Part shown: piece by piece, positions 16,572 to 24,934 of the stretch
Position numbering within the stretch: the first letter of the stretch is position 1
Layout of the letters: each line of letters starts with the position of its first letter
Assembly (NCBI GenBank): GCA_017430945.1
Contig: JAFRMB010000129.1
Span: forward strand, 1 to 52,817
Source of the DNA: Clostridia bacterium
Lineage (GTDB): Bacteria > Bacillota_A > Clostridia > Christensenellales > Aristaeellaceae
DNA length: 52,817 nucleotides
Direction of reading: 5' to 3'
Made by a program: the position numbers and the translations under genes
The notes under the pieces: generated by a model
The model's input: only the letters and a program-made list of their open reading frames with translations
What the model was told of the DNA's origin: nothing
Database searches by the model: none

Positions 16572-17902
16572 ACGCCCCGATCTTCGATTTCGTCAGCCGC
16601 TACGCCGCCTCCGGATCGGCACGGCTGCACGTGCCCGGGCACAAGGGCACAGGCCCCCTGGGCTGCGAACGCCTGGACATCACCGAGATCCACGGCGCGG
16701 ACGAGCTCTTCGCCGCCTCCGGGATCATCGCTCAGAGCGAACGGAACGCCGCCGCGCTGTTCGGCACGGCGGCGACGTTCTATTCCTGTGAGGGCTCCAG
16801 TCTCGCCATCCGCGCGATGCTGCACCTGGCACTGGCGCTGCGCCCGTCCGGCGGCAGCCGCCCCGTCGCGCTGGCCGCGCGCAACGCGCACAAGGCCTTC
16901 ATATACGCCGCAGCGCTGTGCGATTTCGACGTCACGTGGCTGTATCCCGACCGGGACACCGGCTCGGTCTGCGCCTGCCCGCTGTCTGCCGTGGCGCTGG
17001 CGGCACAGCTCGACGCGATGCCCGAAAAGCCCTTCTGCGTCTACGTCACCTCGCCCGATTATCTGGGCGGCCTTCAGGATATCCCGGGGCTGGCAAAGGC
17101 CTGCCATGAACGCGGCGTGCCGCTGCTGGTGGACAACGCCCACGGTGCGTATTTAAAGTTCCTCCGGCCGTCGCGCCACCCGATCGACCTCGGCGCCGAC
17201 ATGTGCTGCGACTCCGCGCACAAGACCCTGCCGGTGCTGACAGGCGGGGCCTATCTGCACCTGTCGGGCACGGCCGACCCGCGTCTTATCGACAGCGCCC
17301 GCGACGCGCTGGCGCTGTTCGGCTCCACCAGCCCCTCCTGGCTCATCCTTCAGTCCCTGGACCTGTGCAACGCCGCGCTGGCGGGCGACTGGCCCGACCG
17401 GCTCGCCCGGGCCGAAGCGCGCGTGGCAGCGCTCCGACAGACCCTGTCCGCCCGTGGCTTCGACATCGCCGGAGACGAGTCCATGAAGCTCACGCTGTGC
17501 GGCGACGGCCTCGCGCTGGCAGAGGCGCTCAGGGCGCACGGCGCCGAATGCGAATATGCGGATGATGGCCACGCCGTGCTGATGTTCTCGCCTGACAACG
17601 CCCCGTCGGACTACGCGCGCATCGACCGTGCGCTGACCGCGCCGCTGCCCGCTGCGGTGTCCGCGCCGTCGATTCCGCCCAGGCCGCCGCGGGCCATGAC
17701 CATCCGCGAGGCCGTATTCGCACCGTCCGCATGCCTGCCCGTCCGCCGGGCCGTCGGCCGCGTGTGCGCCGCGCCCACCGTGTCCTGTCCCCCGGCCATC
17801 CCCATCGCCGTGAGCGGCGAGGTCATCACGCCCGAGGTCGCCACGGCGCTCGAGCGAAACGGCATCCGGACGGTCCGCGTGGTCGAAGGCGCACCGATCT
17901 GA
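16568..17902 (+). CDS. Orn/Lys/Arg decarboxylase-family PLP enzyme
   Basis: 444 residues from the ATG at 16568, which overlaps the maturase stop by 4 nt (ATGA). HVPGHKGTGP at residue 21 is the start signature of group III Orn/Lys/Arg decarboxylases. VDNAHGAY (D189) holds the PLP ring nitrogen and SAHKT supplies the Schiff-base lysine K219. A short C-terminal domain follows. At 444 residues it resembles the compact YaaO-like enzymes of Bacillota rather than the ~700-residue inducible decarboxylases. The reaction would be decarboxylation of a basic amino acid to a polyamine; the exact substrate is not readable. Translational coupling to a SCIFF maturase is unusual and could mean a shared pathway. 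Confidence 0.88.
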   Translation: MNAPIFDFVSRYAASGSARLHVPGHKGTGPLGCERLDITEIHGADELFAASGIIAQSERNAAALFGTAATFYSCEGSSLAIRAMLHLALALRPSGGSRPVALAARNAHKAFIYAAALCDFDVTWLYPDRDTGSVCACPLSAVALAAQLDAMPEKPFCVYVTSPDYLGGLQDIPGLAKACHERGVPLLVDNAHGAYLKFLRPSRHPIDLGADMCCDSAHKTLPVLTGGAYLHLSGTADPRLIDSARDALALFGSTSPSWLILQSLDLCNAALAGDWPDRLARAEARVAALRQTLSARGFDIAGDESMKLTLCGDGLALAEALRAHGAECEYADDGHAVLMFSPDNAPSDYARIDRALTAPLPAAVSAPSIPPRPPRAMTIREAVFAPSACLPVRRAVGRVCAAPTVSCPPAIPIAVSGEVITPEVATALERNGIRTVRVVEGAPI

Positions 17903-17905
17903 AAC

Positions 17906-17926
17906 ACAGGGTTTTTCAACGAATTG
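17906..17926. repeat. 21-bp dispersed intergenic repeat, copy 1
   Basis: The reverse complement of this stretch (core TTCGTTGAAAAACCCTG) recurs exactly at 33844-33864 in another intergenic region. Here only one arm of the hairpin seen at the second copy is well preserved. It starts 4 bp after the decarboxylase stop. Confidence 0.7.
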
Positions 17927-17927
17927 A

Positions 17928-17959
17928 GGGGCGATCGGCCCGCACAGGCCGATCGCCCC
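17928..17959. terminator. Bidirectional terminator between convergent operons
   Basis: A perfect 13-bp stem (GGGGCGATCGGCC / GGCCGATCGCCCC) with loop CGCACA, followed by TTTCGCATTTT on the plus strand. It separates the decarboxylase gene from the convergent ABC transporter operon. Confidence 0.85.
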
Positions 17960-17989
17960 TTTCGCATTTTGGCGGATCCCGCCGCTCCG

Positions 17990-18937
17990 TCACTTGCTCT
18001 TGATGAACGGCTTGCCGTTGGCCGACGGGACGTGGGACTTGCCGACGAACAGCACCAGCACGATCACCGTCACCACATAGGGGATCATGGAGAGCAGCTG
18101 CATGTTGATGCCGGACGACCCGCCCAGCACCACCTTGAGGCCGGAACAGAGGCCGAACAGCAGGCAGCCCAGCAGCGCGCCCTGCGGCCTGAACTTGCCG
18201 AAAATGACCGCCGCGATCGCGATGAAGCCCTGGCCGACGATCGAGATCGGCCGGAACTGAACGGAGATCGCCATGGTCACGCAGGCGCCGCCGAGACCCG
18301 CCAGGAAGCCGGACAGGCACACGCAGATGAAGCGCATGGGGATGACGTTGATGCCCAGGGTCTCGCACGCGTGGGGATGTTCACCACAGGCGCGCAGCCG
18401 CAGGCCGAATCGGGTCCTGTAGAACACGAACCACACGATGATGGCGGCCAGGAACACGAGATACGTGGAGGCATAGGTGGCAAACACGTTGTCCATGAAC
18501 CTGCCGAAGGTCGTCGAGGTGTCAAACACGCCGGAGAACAGCTTGGGGATGGTCTGCACGCCCTGTTTGAGCGCGGGGGTATCGGTGGAGTTGAACATCA
18601 CCTTGGCGATCATGATGACGATGCCGGGGCCCAGCATGTTGATGGCCGTGCCGGCGATGGTCTGGTCGGCGCCGAGCTTGACGGTCGCCAGCGCGTGGAG
18701 CATGCCGAAGAATGCCCCGGCCAGACCGCCGCACAGGAAACCGATCCACGGATTGCCGATGAAGTACGCGACCACGGTGCCGGTGAACGCACCGGCGGTC
18801 ATCATGCCTTCGATGCCGATGTTGACCACGCCCGACAGCTCAGAGAAACACGATCCGAGGGCGGCATAGAGCAGCGGAGGCGTATAAAGCAGGGTGGCGT
18901 ACAGGAGTATGCCCAGGCTGTTGATCAGATTGGTCAT
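17990..18937 (-). CDS. BMP-type ABC transporter permease (second permease)
   Basis: 315 residues, mostly hydrophobic with 8-9 membrane segments, of the branched-chain amino acid/ribose/nucleoside permease superfamily. FSELSGVVNIGIEGMMTAGAF and GLRLRACGEHPHACETLGI match nucleoside-type BMP importers (NupC/YufQ-like), the latter being the ATPase-contact loop. It is the last gene of the operon and starts 3 bp after the first permease stops. The substrate is probably a nucleoside or a sugar. Confidence 0.9.
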   Translation of the reverse strand: MTNLINSLGILLYATLLYTPPLLYAALGSCFSELSGVVNIGIEGMMTAGAFTGTVVAYFIGNPWIGFLCGGLAGAFFGMLHALATVKLGADQTIAGTAINMLGPGIVIMIAKVMFNSTDTPALKQGVQTIPKLFSGVFDTSTTFGRFMDNVFATYASTYLVFLAAIIVWFVFYRTRFGLRLRACGEHPHACETLGINVIPMRFICVCLSGFLAGLGGACVTMAISVQFRPISIVGQGFIAIAAVIFGKFRPQGALLGCLLFGLCSGLKVVLGGSSGINMQLLSMIPYVVTVIVLVLFVGKSHVPSANGKPFIKSK

Positions 18938-18940
18938 TGC

Positions 18941-20047
18941 TTATTTCGCCTCCTTCGCAGCGCCGGTCCGCTTGTCGGGCTTGCGCTTCAGGTTCTTCAG
19001 GTTGCGGAAGATGACGGAGATCGCGATGAAGAATACGACGGTGCCCACGATGACGCTGATGAGCTGCGTGGGGGCGCCCACCAGGTTCAGCTTGCTGCCG
19101 CCGTAGATCAGCGCGCCGTAGAACAGACCGGCGACGAATACGCCGAAGGGATTTGAACAGCCCATCAGCGCGACCACGATGCCGGCAAAACCGAAGCCCT
19201 CCTGAGAGGTGAAGATGCTGATGCGGCTGCCCATGCCCATGAGCTGCAGGGCGCCCGCCAGGCCGGCCAGCGCGCCGGAGATGGACAGCGCGGTCAGGAT
19301 CGAGCGATTGACGTTGATGCCGCCGTATTCAGCGGAATAGCGGTTGGAGCCCACGGCCTTCAGGCTGTAGCCCAGCGTAGTCTTTTCGATGATGAACCAG
19401 ACCAGCAGCATGGCGATGATCGCGATGATGAAGCCCCAGTTCGCCGTCGGGGCCAGCCCCAGGCGCTTGATAAAGTCCTTTGAGAACAACAGACTCGCGT
19501 TGTCGGCGATGTTCTTCGTGGCCTCTGCCGTGCCGTCGCTGTGGATGGCCGGTATGCCGGCGATGAAGTTGGACAGGTAGAACGCGATCCAGTTGAACAT
19601 GATCATGCTCAGCACCTCGTTGATGCCCCACTTCGTCTTCAGCACGCCCACGACGATGCCCCATACCGCGCCCGCGACCATGGCCGCCAGGAAGCACAGG
19701 GGGATGAGCAGCGGCTTGGGCAGTCCCGGCAGCAGGATGCCCACCACGGCCGCGCCCATGGAGCCCACGACGAACTGGCCCTCAGCGCCGATGTTGAACA
19801 CGCCTGTCTTGAACGAGAAGGCCACGGACAGGCCTGCCACGATGTACGGCACGGCGTACACGACCACATACGAAAAGCCCTTGAGGCTGGTCACGCTCTT
19901 GATGAGCCGGCCGTAGGCCTCGCCCACGGAAAGCCCCATCACCGCGAGGAACAGCGCGCCCACCAGGAATCCCAGCAGGATGGACAGTATGATGTGGATA
20001 AAGGTATTCTCTGAAACAACGTCCAGGAAGGACCGTTTTTTGGTCAT
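18941..20047 (-). CDS. BMP-type ABC transporter permease (first permease)
   Basis: 368 residues with an N-terminal cytoplasmic tail, about 9-10 membrane segments and a Lys-rich C-terminus. SFKTGVFNIGAEGQFVVGSMGAA and GYSLKAVGSNRYSAEYGGI are typical of YufP/NupB-like permeases. The start overlaps the ATPase stop (ATGA at 20044-20047). It pairs with the second permease to form the membrane channel. Confidence 0.9.
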   Translation of the reverse strand: MTKKRSFLDVVSENTFIHIILSILLGFLVGALFLAVMGLSVGEAYGRLIKSVTSLKGFSYVVVYAVPYIVAGLSVAFSFKTGVFNIGAEGQFVVGSMGAAVVGILLPGLPKPLLIPLCFLAAMVAGAVWGIVVGVLKTKWGINEVLSMIMFNWIAFYLSNFIAGIPAIHSDGTAEATKNIADNASLLFSKDFIKRLGLAPTANWGFIIAIIAMLLVWFIIEKTTLGYSLKAVGSNRYSAEYGGINVNRSILTALSISGALAGLAGALQLMGMGSRISIFTSQEGFGFAGIVVALMGCSNPFGVFVAGLFYGALIYGGSKLNLVGAPTQLISVIVGTVVFFIAISVIFRNLKNLKRKPDKRTGAAKEAK

Positions 20048-21582
20048 GCCTGCTCACCTCCTGCCATCATGAGGCCAAGGTCGTTTTCATTGGCTTCGCT
20101 GCCGGGGATCGAGCTGACGATCCTGCCGTCGAATATGACGTCGATGGTGTCGGAAAGGCTCATGATCTCGTCCAGTTCAAACGAAACCAGCAGCACCGCC
20201 TTGCCCTTGTTGCGCTGCTGCACGATGTAGCGGTGCACGTATTCGATGGCGCCGACGTCCAAGCCGCGCGTCGGATTGACGGCGATCAGCAGGTCCTTGT
20301 CGTTCTGCACCTCCCGGGCGATGATGACCTTCTGCTGGTTGCCGCCGGAAAGCGTGCCCGCCGCGCGCTTTTCGCTGCTGCCCGGGCGAATGTCGTACTG
20401 GCTGATGGATTCCGTGGCGTGCGCAAAGATCGGCCCGCGCTGCAGTATGCTGTTCTTTGCGTAAGGCGCGTCCTTGTAGTTCTGCAGGATCAGGTTGTCC
20501 TCGATCGAGAAATCCAGCACCAGGCCGTGCTTCTGCCGGTCCGCGGGGATGCTGGAGACGCCGTGAGTGAAGCCGAAGTACGGCGATTTGTTGAAGATGT
20601 CCACGCCGTTGACCGTGACCGTACCGCTGGTGCCCTTGCGCAGGCCCGTGAGGATCTCCACCAGCTCGGTCTGGCCGTTGCCGTCGATGCCGGCGATGCC
20701 GACGATCTCGCCCGCGTGTACCTGGAGATCCAGGCCCTTCAGGATCTCCACGCCGCGGTAGTCCACGCCGTGCAGATCCTTCACATCCAGCACGACCGGG
20801 CCGCGCTGCATCTCGGGCTTCTCGACCTGGAAGGTGACCTTGCGGCCCACCATGAGGCTGGCCAGATCCTGTTCGTCCACCGCGTCCACATCCACGGTGT
20901 CGATGTATTTGCCCATGCGGATGATGGTGCAGAAGTCGGCGGACGCCGTGATCTCCTTGAGCTTGTGGGTGATCAGTATGATGCTCTTGCCGTCGCGCGT
21001 GAGGTTGTGCATGATCTGGATGAGCTCGACGATCTCCTGCGGGGTCAGCGAAGAGGTGGGCTCGTCCAGGATCAGGATGTCCGCGCCGCGGTAGAGCGCC
21101 TTCAGGATCTCCACGCGCTGCTGCATGCCGACAGAGATGTCCTCGATCTTTGCGTCCGGATCGATGGACAGCCCGTAGCGTTCGGAGATCTCCACGACGT
21201 TCTTGCGCGCCGTGGCCATGTCCAGTCGGATGCCCTTGCGCGGCTCCGTGCCCAGCACGATGTTCTCCGTGACGGTGAACGGCTGGATCAGCATGAAGTG
21301 CTGATGCACCATGCCGATGCCTGCCGCGATGGCGTCGCGGGGGTCGTTCATCACGATCTTCTTCCCGTTGACCAGTATATCGCCCGATGTGGGCTTCAAA
21401 AGGCCGTACAGCTGATTCATCAGCGTGGATTTGCCCGCGCCGCTCTCACCGAGGATCGCGTGGATCTCGCCCTTGTGGACGGTGAGGTTGATGCCGTCAT
21501 TGGCTACGAAATCGCCGAATCGCTTCACGATATCGCGCATCTCGATGACGGGCGTGTTCATGTCCACGTACTCTTTCGACAA
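20044..21582 (-). CDS. Double-domain ABC transporter ATPase, simple sugar/nucleoside type
   Basis: 512 residues with two nucleotide-binding domains. Domain 1 (about 8-245) has Walker A GESGAGKST, a signature region (DISVGMQQRVEIL, lacking canonical LSGGQ) and Walker B ILILDEPTSSLTPQE. Domain 2 (about 260-500) has the signature LSGGNQQKVIIARE but a degenerate Walker A (GIAGIDGNGQTEL). This asymmetry is usual in RbsA/NupA-like ATPases. The likely start is TTG at 21582, placed 6 nt after an AGGGGGG ribosome site; the first ATG, 21 nt further in, has a weak site. Confidence 0.92.
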   Translation of the reverse strand: MSKEYVDMNTPVIEMRDIVKRFGDFVANDGINLTVHKGEIHAILGESGAGKSTLMNQLYGLLKPTSGDILVNGKKIVMNDPRDAIAAGIGMVHQHFMLIQPFTVTENIVLGTEPRKGIRLDMATARKNVVEISERYGLSIDPDAKIEDISVGMQQRVEILKALYRGADILILDEPTSSLTPQEIVELIQIMHNLTRDGKSIILITHKLKEITASADFCTIIRMGKYIDTVDVDAVDEQDLASLMVGRKVTFQVEKPEMQRGPVVLDVKDLHGVDYRGVEILKGLDLQVHAGEIVGIAGIDGNGQTELVEILTGLRKGTSGTVTVNGVDIFNKSPYFGFTHGVSSIPADRQKHGLVLDFSIEDNLILQNYKDAPYAKNSILQRGPIFAHATESISQYDIRPGSSEKRAAGTLSGGNQQKVIIAREVQNDKDLLIAVNPTRGLDVGAIEYVHRYIVQQRNKGKAVLLVSFELDEIMSLSDTIDVIFDGRIVSSIPGSEANENDLGLMMAGGEQA

Positions 21583-21614
21583 ATTGATCCCCCCTGTCTG
21601 ATATGAACGTCAAC

Positions 21615-22808
21615 TCATTTCCGGTCCAGCAGATGGAAAAAGGCATCGATCCCCGCCGCGTGCCTGCCGCGGCAGATGATGTGGTGGTTGTTGATGGGCT
21701 TCGTGAGGAAGTACGAGAAGTCGTCCAGCCCGACCCGGATCTGCGTGCGGCAGAGCCGGTCGCTGTATGCCACCTGCTCGATGCGGCCCTCCTGCGCGTG
21801 ATAGCGGGAGAGATCGCCCTCGCATTTGAAGATCGTGCAGTCGCCCTCGTCGAACGTGCCCTGGACCGCCACACCGATGCCCGATTCAAAGTGGGTGTTC
21901 AGGCCAAAGCCCTTGAGCATGGTGACCGGGATCGTGCAGTGCGCGAAAACGGCGCTATGCTCCCGGGTGTCGAAGCGGCTGGGATTGCACATGAACATCG
22001 GTTCCCCCGTGATGCTGCCCAGCACCGCCATCGACAGCAGCGACGGCATGTCGCCCTCGCAGCCGCCATAGATCCCCATGCTGTTCAGTATGGACAGCCC
22101 GAGACAGCCGGTAGTGTGCACGGTGTCCAGAAGATCGAAGCAGCGCACCGACACGCCGCACAGCCCGTACTTATCCACCAGCCGCCGGAACGCGCCATAC
22201 ACGAAGAGCGCCTTTTCGACCTCGGCCGGATCAAAGCCCTGCGCCTTGAACAGCTCGGTGTATTCGTTGGGTTCGTAGCGCTCGCGCGCGATCTCTGCGA
22301 ACAATTCGTCCATCGGGATGGACACGAAACCCAGCCCCAGCTTCTCCATGACGGCGTCCGGCGAAAAATCGCTGGCGATCAGCCAGTCGGACGGCGCGCC
22401 GATGCAGCCCAGCTTTTTGCCGCGCAGCGCAGCCAGCGCCCGGTGCGCGTTCCGAAGCGACAGGATCCGCACCGCCAGCTGTTCGATGTCGCCGTGCAGG
22501 ATCTCGCCGCTGCCGCCGTGCTTGCGGAGGTAGCTCAGTATCTCCATCGAGGCGGCCAGACTGTTGCTCTCGCCGCTCGTGAGGATGTAGCAATGCCGGC
22601 CGCGGAGCTGTTCGAAGATCTGGAGGAAATAGCCTTCGCTGCCGCCGGAGGCGACGTACAAAAGCGCGAAATCGTCCTCCAGGAACTGCTCCAGCGACAC
22701 CTTTTCAAGCGGCTCGCCCAGAGCTGCGGAGAGCTTTTTGACGTATTGGCCCATCTGCTCCTCTGTTATCTGGGACAAGGGGCTGCGGATCTGGTAGAAA
22801 TCGACCAT
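21615..22808 (-). CDS. L-fucose/L-arabinose isomerase-fold protein
   Basis: 397 residues from the ATG at 22808 (GGAGGG upstream). It is unlike the window's true FucI in length but carries the C-terminal fingerprints of the fucose/arabinose isomerase fold. These are GLCGVSVRCFDLLDT, then GGCEGDMPSLLSMAVLG (metal-binding Glu), CNPSRFD (Asp) and NNHHIICRGRHAAG (His). The three metal ligands expected for aldose-ketose isomerases therefore appear kept. It lies between the substrate-binding protein and the ATPase of a BMP importer, which suggests it acts on the imported compound or a sugar released from it. The substrate is unknown. Confidence 0.75.
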   Translation of the reverse strand: MVDFYQIRSPLSQITEEQMGQYVKKLSAALGEPLEKVSLEQFLEDDFALLYVASGGSEGYFLQIFEQLRGRHCYILTSGESNSLAASMEILSYLRKHGGSGEILHGDIEQLAVRILSLRNAHRALAALRGKKLGCIGAPSDWLIASDFSPDAVMEKLGLGFVSIPMDELFAEIARERYEPNEYTELFKAQGFDPAEVEKALFVYGAFRRLVDKYGLCGVSVRCFDLLDTVHTTGCLGLSILNSMGIYGGCEGDMPSLLSMAVLGSITGEPMFMCNPSRFDTREHSAVFAHCTIPVTMLKGFGLNTHFESGIGVAVQGTFDEGDCTIFKCEGDLSRYHAQEGRIEQVAYSDRLCRTQIRVGLDDFSYFLTKPINNHHIICRGRHAAGIDAFFHLLDRK

Positions 22809-22891
22809 GGCATTCCCTCCTGCTTTGACTAACATTAATGATATTTTATCACATCTTCTGCCACATTTCCACCTTTTTTTGCTCCAAAGCC

Positions 22892-22927
22892 AAAAAAGAA
22901 AGCCGCCCGAAGGCAGCTTTCTTTTTT
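22892..22927 (-). terminator. Strong attenuating terminator after the BMP gene
   Basis: On the minus strand a 16-bp stem (AAAAAAGAAAGCTGCC pairing with its complement, one G-U) with a UUCG tetraloop, ending in a T run. It lies 9 bp after the BMP stop and upstream of the isomerase-like gene. Binding protein should be made in excess over the transporter. The A and T runs on both sides make it bidirectional. Confidence 0.9.
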
Positions 22928-22936
22928 GGGTGCCGA

Positions 22937-23941
22937 TCAGTCGTCCAGCGTGAAGGCAGGCACATCGTCGACCGAGGTGGGAACGACGAACGCGCCGGAA
23001 ATGATGGCTTCCTTGGCGGCGTCGACCTTCTCCAGAACTTCCGCGGGGATGTGGTCGCCGGTCGTGGCAAAGCCGACAGCGCCATCGGCCAGCGTGTAGT
23101 GATGCACGCCGCCCTCGAACGCACCGGCCTGCACCGCCTTGGCGATGTCGACAGCGCCCGCGCCGGTATCCTTCAGCGCAGAGGTGAGGATGGTATCCAG
23201 GCCCATGACGGCCGCCTGGTCGGAGTCGACGCCGATGCCCCAGATGCCCTCTTCGTCGCAGGCATTCAGAACGCCGGCACCGGTGCCGCCCGCCGCGTGA
23301 TAGATGACGTCGGCGCCCTTGGTGATCATGTCCTTGGCCGCGGTGGAGCCGCCGGCGGTATCAACGAAGCTGTTGGCGTTGTACTGCAGCACGGTGGCTT
23401 CGGGGCAGGCTTCCAGAACGCCGGACACGAAGCCGACGCCGAACAGGTTCATGGTGTCGGACACCATGCCCTGCACATAGCCCACGACCTTGCTCTGGGT
23501 CATGTAGCCGGCGACCAGGCCGACCAGGTAGGAACACTGCTCCTGCGCGAAGGTCAGGCAGGCCACGTTGGGCAGATCGATGGAAGCGTCATCGACGATG
23601 GCGAACAGCTGCTCGGGGTTGTCTTCGGCGGCTTCCTTGGTGGCATCAGCCAGCATGTAGCCCACGCAGATGATCAGGTCGTATTCCTCATCGATGAAGG
23701 TGTTGATGTTGGTCTGGTAGTCCGCGTCGGTCTTGCTCTCCAGGAACTGCACCTCAAAGGACGGATCCTCAGCCGCCAGTTTCTCCAAGCCGGCCCAGGC
23801 GAACTGGTTGAAGGACTGGTCATTGATGCCACCGACGTCGGTGACCATGCCGATCTTGGTGGTCTCGTCAGCCATGGCTGCGGGCACCGCCATCATAAGG
23901 GCCATGCAAAGAAGCAGAGCGACAGACAGAATCTTTTTCAT
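22937..23941 (-). CDS. BMP-family substrate-binding protein
   Basis: 334 residues. The signal peptide MKKILSVALLLCMALMMAVPAAMA has no good lipobox (LLLC is followed by Met and further hydrophobic residues), so cleavage at AMA-DE is more likely than lipid anchoring. That is unusual for this family in Gram-positive bacteria. The mature part begins TKIGMVTDVGGINDQSFNQFAWAGLE, the BMP/PnrA signature for purine-nucleoside or related ligand binding, and continues with DLIICVGYMLADAT and DVIYHAAGGTGAGVLNA. A GGAGG site lies upstream. It is the first gene of the importer operon. Confidence 0.92.
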   Translation of the reverse strand: MKKILSVALLLCMALMMAVPAAMADETTKIGMVTDVGGINDQSFNQFAWAGLEKLAAEDPSFEVQFLESKTDADYQTNINTFIDEEYDLIICVGYMLADATKEAAEDNPEQLFAIVDDASIDLPNVACLTFAQEQCSYLVGLVAGYMTQSKVVGYVQGMVSDTMNLFGVGFVSGVLEACPEATVLQYNANSFVDTAGGSTAAKDMITKGADVIYHAAGGTGAGVLNACDEEGIWGIGVDSDQAAVMGLDTILTSALKDTGAGAVDIAKAVQAGAFEGGVHHYTLADGAVGFATTGDHIPAEVLEKVDAAKEAIISGAFVVPTSVDDVPAFTLDD

Positions 23942-23998
23942 ATCCTTGCCTCCAATGATAGTATTGACAGACACGACGGCGCATGCCCATCTGTATCT

Positions 23999-24027
23999 AT
24001 TATACATGACATCGCCTCACAAATCAA
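23999..24027 (-). promoter_or_regulatory. Promoter of the BMP importer operon
   Basis: Minus strand: -35 TTGATT (24022-24027), 17-bp spacer, perfect -10 TATAAT (23999-24004), giving a leader of about 50 nt. Confidence 0.75.
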
Positions 24028-24324
24028 GCGATCAAAGCGAATTTGAGCGAGGCTTCTCACACGTTTTCCCGAAGCGGCGCTCCGCCGGCGCGCATGAGCG
24101 CCGGCCTGCGCTGAAACGGTCCGCCGAACCAGCACCTGCCCCGACGATCGCACCGTGGATGACCGCCGTGGACCGGCCGATGGCCCGGCATTGAAGGGAA
24201 AAGCCCTGCCTTTGCCGATGCGCGCACCCGACCAGATCCCGGATCCCGGTCAGGCCGACCGACTGAAGACGGGAAGACCGCACGTCTCCCATACCCCTCT
24301 TAAGGATCCCGTCGAGCGAATGAG
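24028..24324. other. Intergenic stretch without a supported gene
   Basis: No ORF here has a ribosome site or recognisable product. It contains an 8-bp hairpin (GCCGGCGC / GCGCCGGC) near 24085-24106. No promoter beyond the BMP one was seen. Confidence 0.6.
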
Positions 24325-24355
24325 CAGGGCCGTCTCCGCGGCGGAGACGGCCCTG
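24325..24355 (-). terminator. Terminator of the small exported protein gene
   Basis: A perfect 14-bp inverted repeat (CAGGGCCGTCTCCG / CGGAGACGGCCCTG) with a 3-nt loop, 18 bp after the stop of the 24374-24805 gene. Confidence 0.75.
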
Positions 24356-24373
24356 TTCTTTGGCTTTGGCGCG

Positions 24374-24805
24374 TCATTTGAACTGGACCCCGGCATGGAT
24401 CTTCAGGCTGAAGGGCACGGGAGACTCCAGCTGGTCCCCGTCGTTCAGCGTGATGAAAAACGATTCCGGTTCCTCGCCCTCCTCGGGCGCGGATACGATC
24501 TCCCAGAACAGCTGCTTGCCCTTTCCCTGCTCCGAGTAGATGGTCACGTTCCCCCAATCGTCCCCTGTCGCCAGACAGGTGTAGACATAGGACCCTGCGG
24601 GGACGTCCCGCCCGGCGACGTAGGTCCCGCCCATCAGGGTCGCCGTGCGCTCGATGTGCCGGGCGACGAGCTCCTGCTGTACGCGGTCCAGCAGTCCGAC
24701 GATCTCATCGTCCGTAAGCGGCGCAAGGTCGATGTCTTCCGCCATTGCCGCACATGCACCGGCCGCGAGGGCCAGGACCATGAGCAGCGCGATCCACTTC
24801 TTCAT
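24374..24805 (-). CDS. Small exported protein of unknown function
   Basis: 143 residues, not assigned to a family. The signal peptide MKKWIALLMVLALAAGACAAMAED contains LAAGAC, a possible lipobox, so it could be a lipoprotein. The mature region has a helical acidic part (DDEIVGLLDRVQQELVARH), then a beta-rich part with GGTYVAGRDVPAGSYVYTC, reminiscent of small extracytoplasmic beta-sandwich modules. The start at 24805 was chosen for the signal peptide and the AGGGAGG site upstream. Confidence 0.75.
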   Translation of the reverse strand: MKKWIALLMVLALAAGACAAMAEDIDLAPLTDDEIVGLLDRVQQELVARHIERTATLMGGTYVAGRDVPAGSYVYTCLATGDDWGNVTIYSEQGKGKQLFWEIVSAPEEGEEPESFFITLNDGDQLESPVPFSLKIHAGVQFK

Positions 24806-24934
24806 ATCAAACGCCTCCCTGTGCTGTGATCCGGGTATCATCATAGCACGGGAGGCGGCAGATCCTGTCAGAGATGTCCGACAATGCCGTGGTTTTTTTG
24901 TTTCGCGCGGGCGGAACGGCTCCGCTGCCTGGGA

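Noticed and set aside
17924..19156. 410-codon plus-strand frame over the ABC permeases
   Set aside because: Shadow frame; the minus-strand permeases carry conserved membrane motifs.
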